Assembly (NCBI GenBank): GCA_037501455.1
Contig: CM074865.1
Coordinates: 11,850,501 to 11,914,500, forward strand
Direction: 5' to 3'
DNA length: 64,000 bases
Source of the DNA: Lantana camara
Taxonomy: Eukaryota; Streptophyta; Magnoliopsida; Lamiales; Verbenaceae
Below are positions 62,191 to 64,000 of the stretch, in pieces. Position 1 is the stretch's first letter. Each line of letters opens with the position of its first letter. The position numbers and the translations under genes were made by a program. Below the pieces are notes generated by a model. The model made no database searches. It was not told the DNA's origin and saw only the letters and a list, made by a program, of their open reading frames with translations.

Positions 62191-64000
62191 TCACTGGGCC
62201 TGGAAGTTGGGCTCTGGAGGAGCAGTCGTGAGGGGAACTGGAGCCAACACGTTGGCGTCGGAAGTTTGAGCCTCAACGGGTTCCTCAACGTCCGCAGTAT
62301 CCATAATGGTGCCCTCATCTTCTATTTGGATGGGCTCGGGACCTACGGTGTTGGCAGCAATAAATTCCCGTTGAAGCGTTTCCACCAACTCCTGATATTC
62401 CGGCTCCGCTAAGCTCTCGGAAGGATCCTCGCATTGGACCATGGGCTCGCAGTTTTCGTCCAAATCCATACGTAGGCGTGCGTCGGTTCGAGCGCTTTCA
62501 GGAGCTAATCCCAACCTCACCATTTGCCCGATCGCTTTATGGAAGAAGCGTCGAGCGTTATCGAAGCACTGGATGTTTGCTGCGAATACGAAAGCTTTGG
62601 AGCGCACGAACTTCATCACTGCGTCCCAGGAGACCCTCGCCGCCAGCCCCTCCACTTTTCCTTGTAGATCCGCGAGCGCCTTCCTGATCTCCTCATTCTG
62701 GCGAGTGCTTTCCGCCAGCTGTGTGCCCAGCTCCCCGTTCTGGACCCTCAACTGGTCACGCTCGGTCTTCAACTTCCGGTGGCGCTCGTCGAGGGTGAGA
62801 TAGGCCGAATCCGCCTTTTGCAGGTTCTCCCTCAGCTCGTCGTTCTTAAGGTTGGCGGCAGTCAGATCAGCGTGGACTCTGTCATAATCTTCTTGCAGTT
62901 GGGCGGGGTCGGAGACGCGCAGCAATTTCTTGTATTTGGCCTTATGATTGGAGTAGGCTTGCGCTCGACCCTGCAAATTTTTCAGCCTTGGGATCACCTC
63001 CTGGAAGGTTAATAGCAGAGGTTAGCATTTAAAAGGGGACAATGGAAGTAGAAAATATTCAAAGGTACCAAGGATTTACCGTCAGAAGCGCATGGCAGGC
63101 GTCATCCGCGACCCGAGCGGCGTCATGCTCGTTCAATTTGTCGTGGTCGGCAGAAAATTGGAGCTTTCCGACGATATCGGAGACCATGTTGACGGAGAAG
63201 GCGCTCTTTTTCAATAGGACTGGACCGTCCTTCCTTTGGCGCTTGAACCGAGTGTCACCCCGGCAACCAATCTTCCAAAATTCTTCATCCTCAGAGGATG
63301 AAGTATCGCTGCCCTCTCCACGGTGGCCCACGACCACCTCTTTCCCCTTGCCTGAGATAGGGAGGGAGTCCGGCATCCTTTTCCTTTTTCCTTGACGATC
63401 AGCCCGGAGGGCTTCGTGAATGCGAACCGCTTCCCCCGAGCGGTTGAAGGAGCCGCTCGAACTCAGGGCTATTGGACCCTCTTGAGCCAGCCGTGGAGGA
63501 GTAGCCCCACGAGCGCCGTCAACCGTTAAATCCTCAATGGGGCCCCTCGGGACTGCTTCGTTCCTTTCCACTTCACGAGCGCCATCTCTCCCTCTACCAG
63601 CCCTTCGCCTTATTCCCCTCCCTCTCGGAGCATTGGGCGGACGGTTTTGTTGCTGTTGTGAGGGCTGGGGGTCAGCAGCGGGTCCCTGAACGCCCAACAT
63701 ACGGGAAAGAGCCTCAGCATTCATCCCTTGAGATAGTATTTAAACACCTGCAAACGAGAAGAAACGAGCGTCAGGAGTATGTTGCTCAAATCGCAGATGC
63801 ATGCATAGATACAGCAATTACTCTAAGTTAGAAGACTATTCTAAGAGTTAAAAGCAGTTAGTTCCTAGGATCTAACCGTCGAGGGCCATGATGTCAGCTG
63901 GAGGATTGAGTATCATGTCCGGGGGGCAGGACAAGCCGTAACGAAACAGCACACCCTCGTTTTTCATCAGGGTTTCAGCCTTAATCCATTTTTTCTCAGC
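62191..64000 (-). CDS. Antisense gene of the Tat element, coiled-coil protein, 5' partial
   Basis: Three exons are readable on the minus strand: >64000-63877, 63726-63080 and 63000-62191, with GT-AG sites and matching phase. The first visible exon (AEKKWIKAETLMKNEG) is partial at the window edge. The second is Gln/Arg/Pro-rich (MNAEALSRMLGVQ) and ends HALLT. The third continues EVIPRLKN and forms a long coiled coil (ELRENLQKADSAY ... RKALADLQGKVEGL), then an acidic tail ending PEPNFQAQ. Tat-lineage elements such as Grande carry an antisense gene here, often annotated as a PF04195 'putative gypsy type transposon' protein. The N-terminal domain would lie upstream, outside the window. Function is unknown; no break is seen. 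Confidence 0.7.

Larger units (their letters stand above)
54105..64000 (+). mobile_element. Tat-lineage Ty3/gypsy element, truncated by window edge
   Basis: 5' LTR, PBS, gag, protease, RT, degenerate RNase H, second RNase H (aRNH), integrase and a 3' region with an antisense gene, in the order known for Tat-lineage elements (Ogre, Retand, Grande). The 3' LTR lies beyond 64000. The coding region is broken by one nonsense codon and one frameshift. Confidence 0.88.

Overview
The window reads as nuclear DNA of a eudicot plant. It holds one spliced plant gene in AT-rich flanks, followed by about 54 kb of nested transposable elements. Plant markers are a BOI/SBP1-type RING gene with GT-AG introns, Athila, Tekay and Tat lineages of Ty3/gypsy elements, a CACTAC transposon end, 8- and 9-bp target duplications of hAT and Mutator type, and a plant initiator tRNA-Met sequence. 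I cannot name the species.

Layout. 1-6.1 kb: AT-rich intergenic DNA with two hAT-like MITEs. 6.09-8.26 kb (minus): a complete four-exon gene for a 345-residue BOI-related RING E3 ligase. 9.97-19.07 kb: a Mutator-like element made almost wholly of two inverted arms of about 3.5 kb, bounded by a perfect 9-bp duplication; each arm holds a 3'-truncated gene of the 'putative gypsy type transposon' family (PF04195-like), and a solo LTR sits in the spacer. 19.1-28.3 kb: intergenic DNA, three more solo LTRs, an older LTR remnant and one end of a CACTA transposon. 28.3-51.3 kb: an Athila element inserted in the CACTA. Its 3' LTR is split by a 10.2-kb chromovirus insertion (40.3-50.5 kb). 51.9-53.9 kb: a second solo LTR of the family at 13.5 kb, in the opposite orientation. 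54.1 kb to the end: a Tat-lineage element with two RNase H domains and an antisense multi-exon gene, running off the right edge.

The most unusual object is the 40,312-50,483 insertion. It is a chain of sense and inverted pieces of one chromovirus. Both outer ends are the same LTR terminus (U3 start), and it has a clean 5-bp target duplication, so it probably integrated as one preformed molecule. It contains two inverted copies of about 66 nt of initiator tRNA-Met joined to the primer binding site. This is far more than a PBS and looks like copying of the primer tRNA during plus-strand synthesis followed by template switching.

Sequence layers give a relative history: old minus-strand LTR, then a CACTA insertion and separately a related solo LTR, then Athila in the CACTA, then the rearranged chromovirus in the Athila 3' LTR. 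All retroelement coding regions carry frameshifts, nonsense codons or a lost catalytic residue, so none seen here looks autonomous. All family assignments are by eye from motifs; no database search was run.
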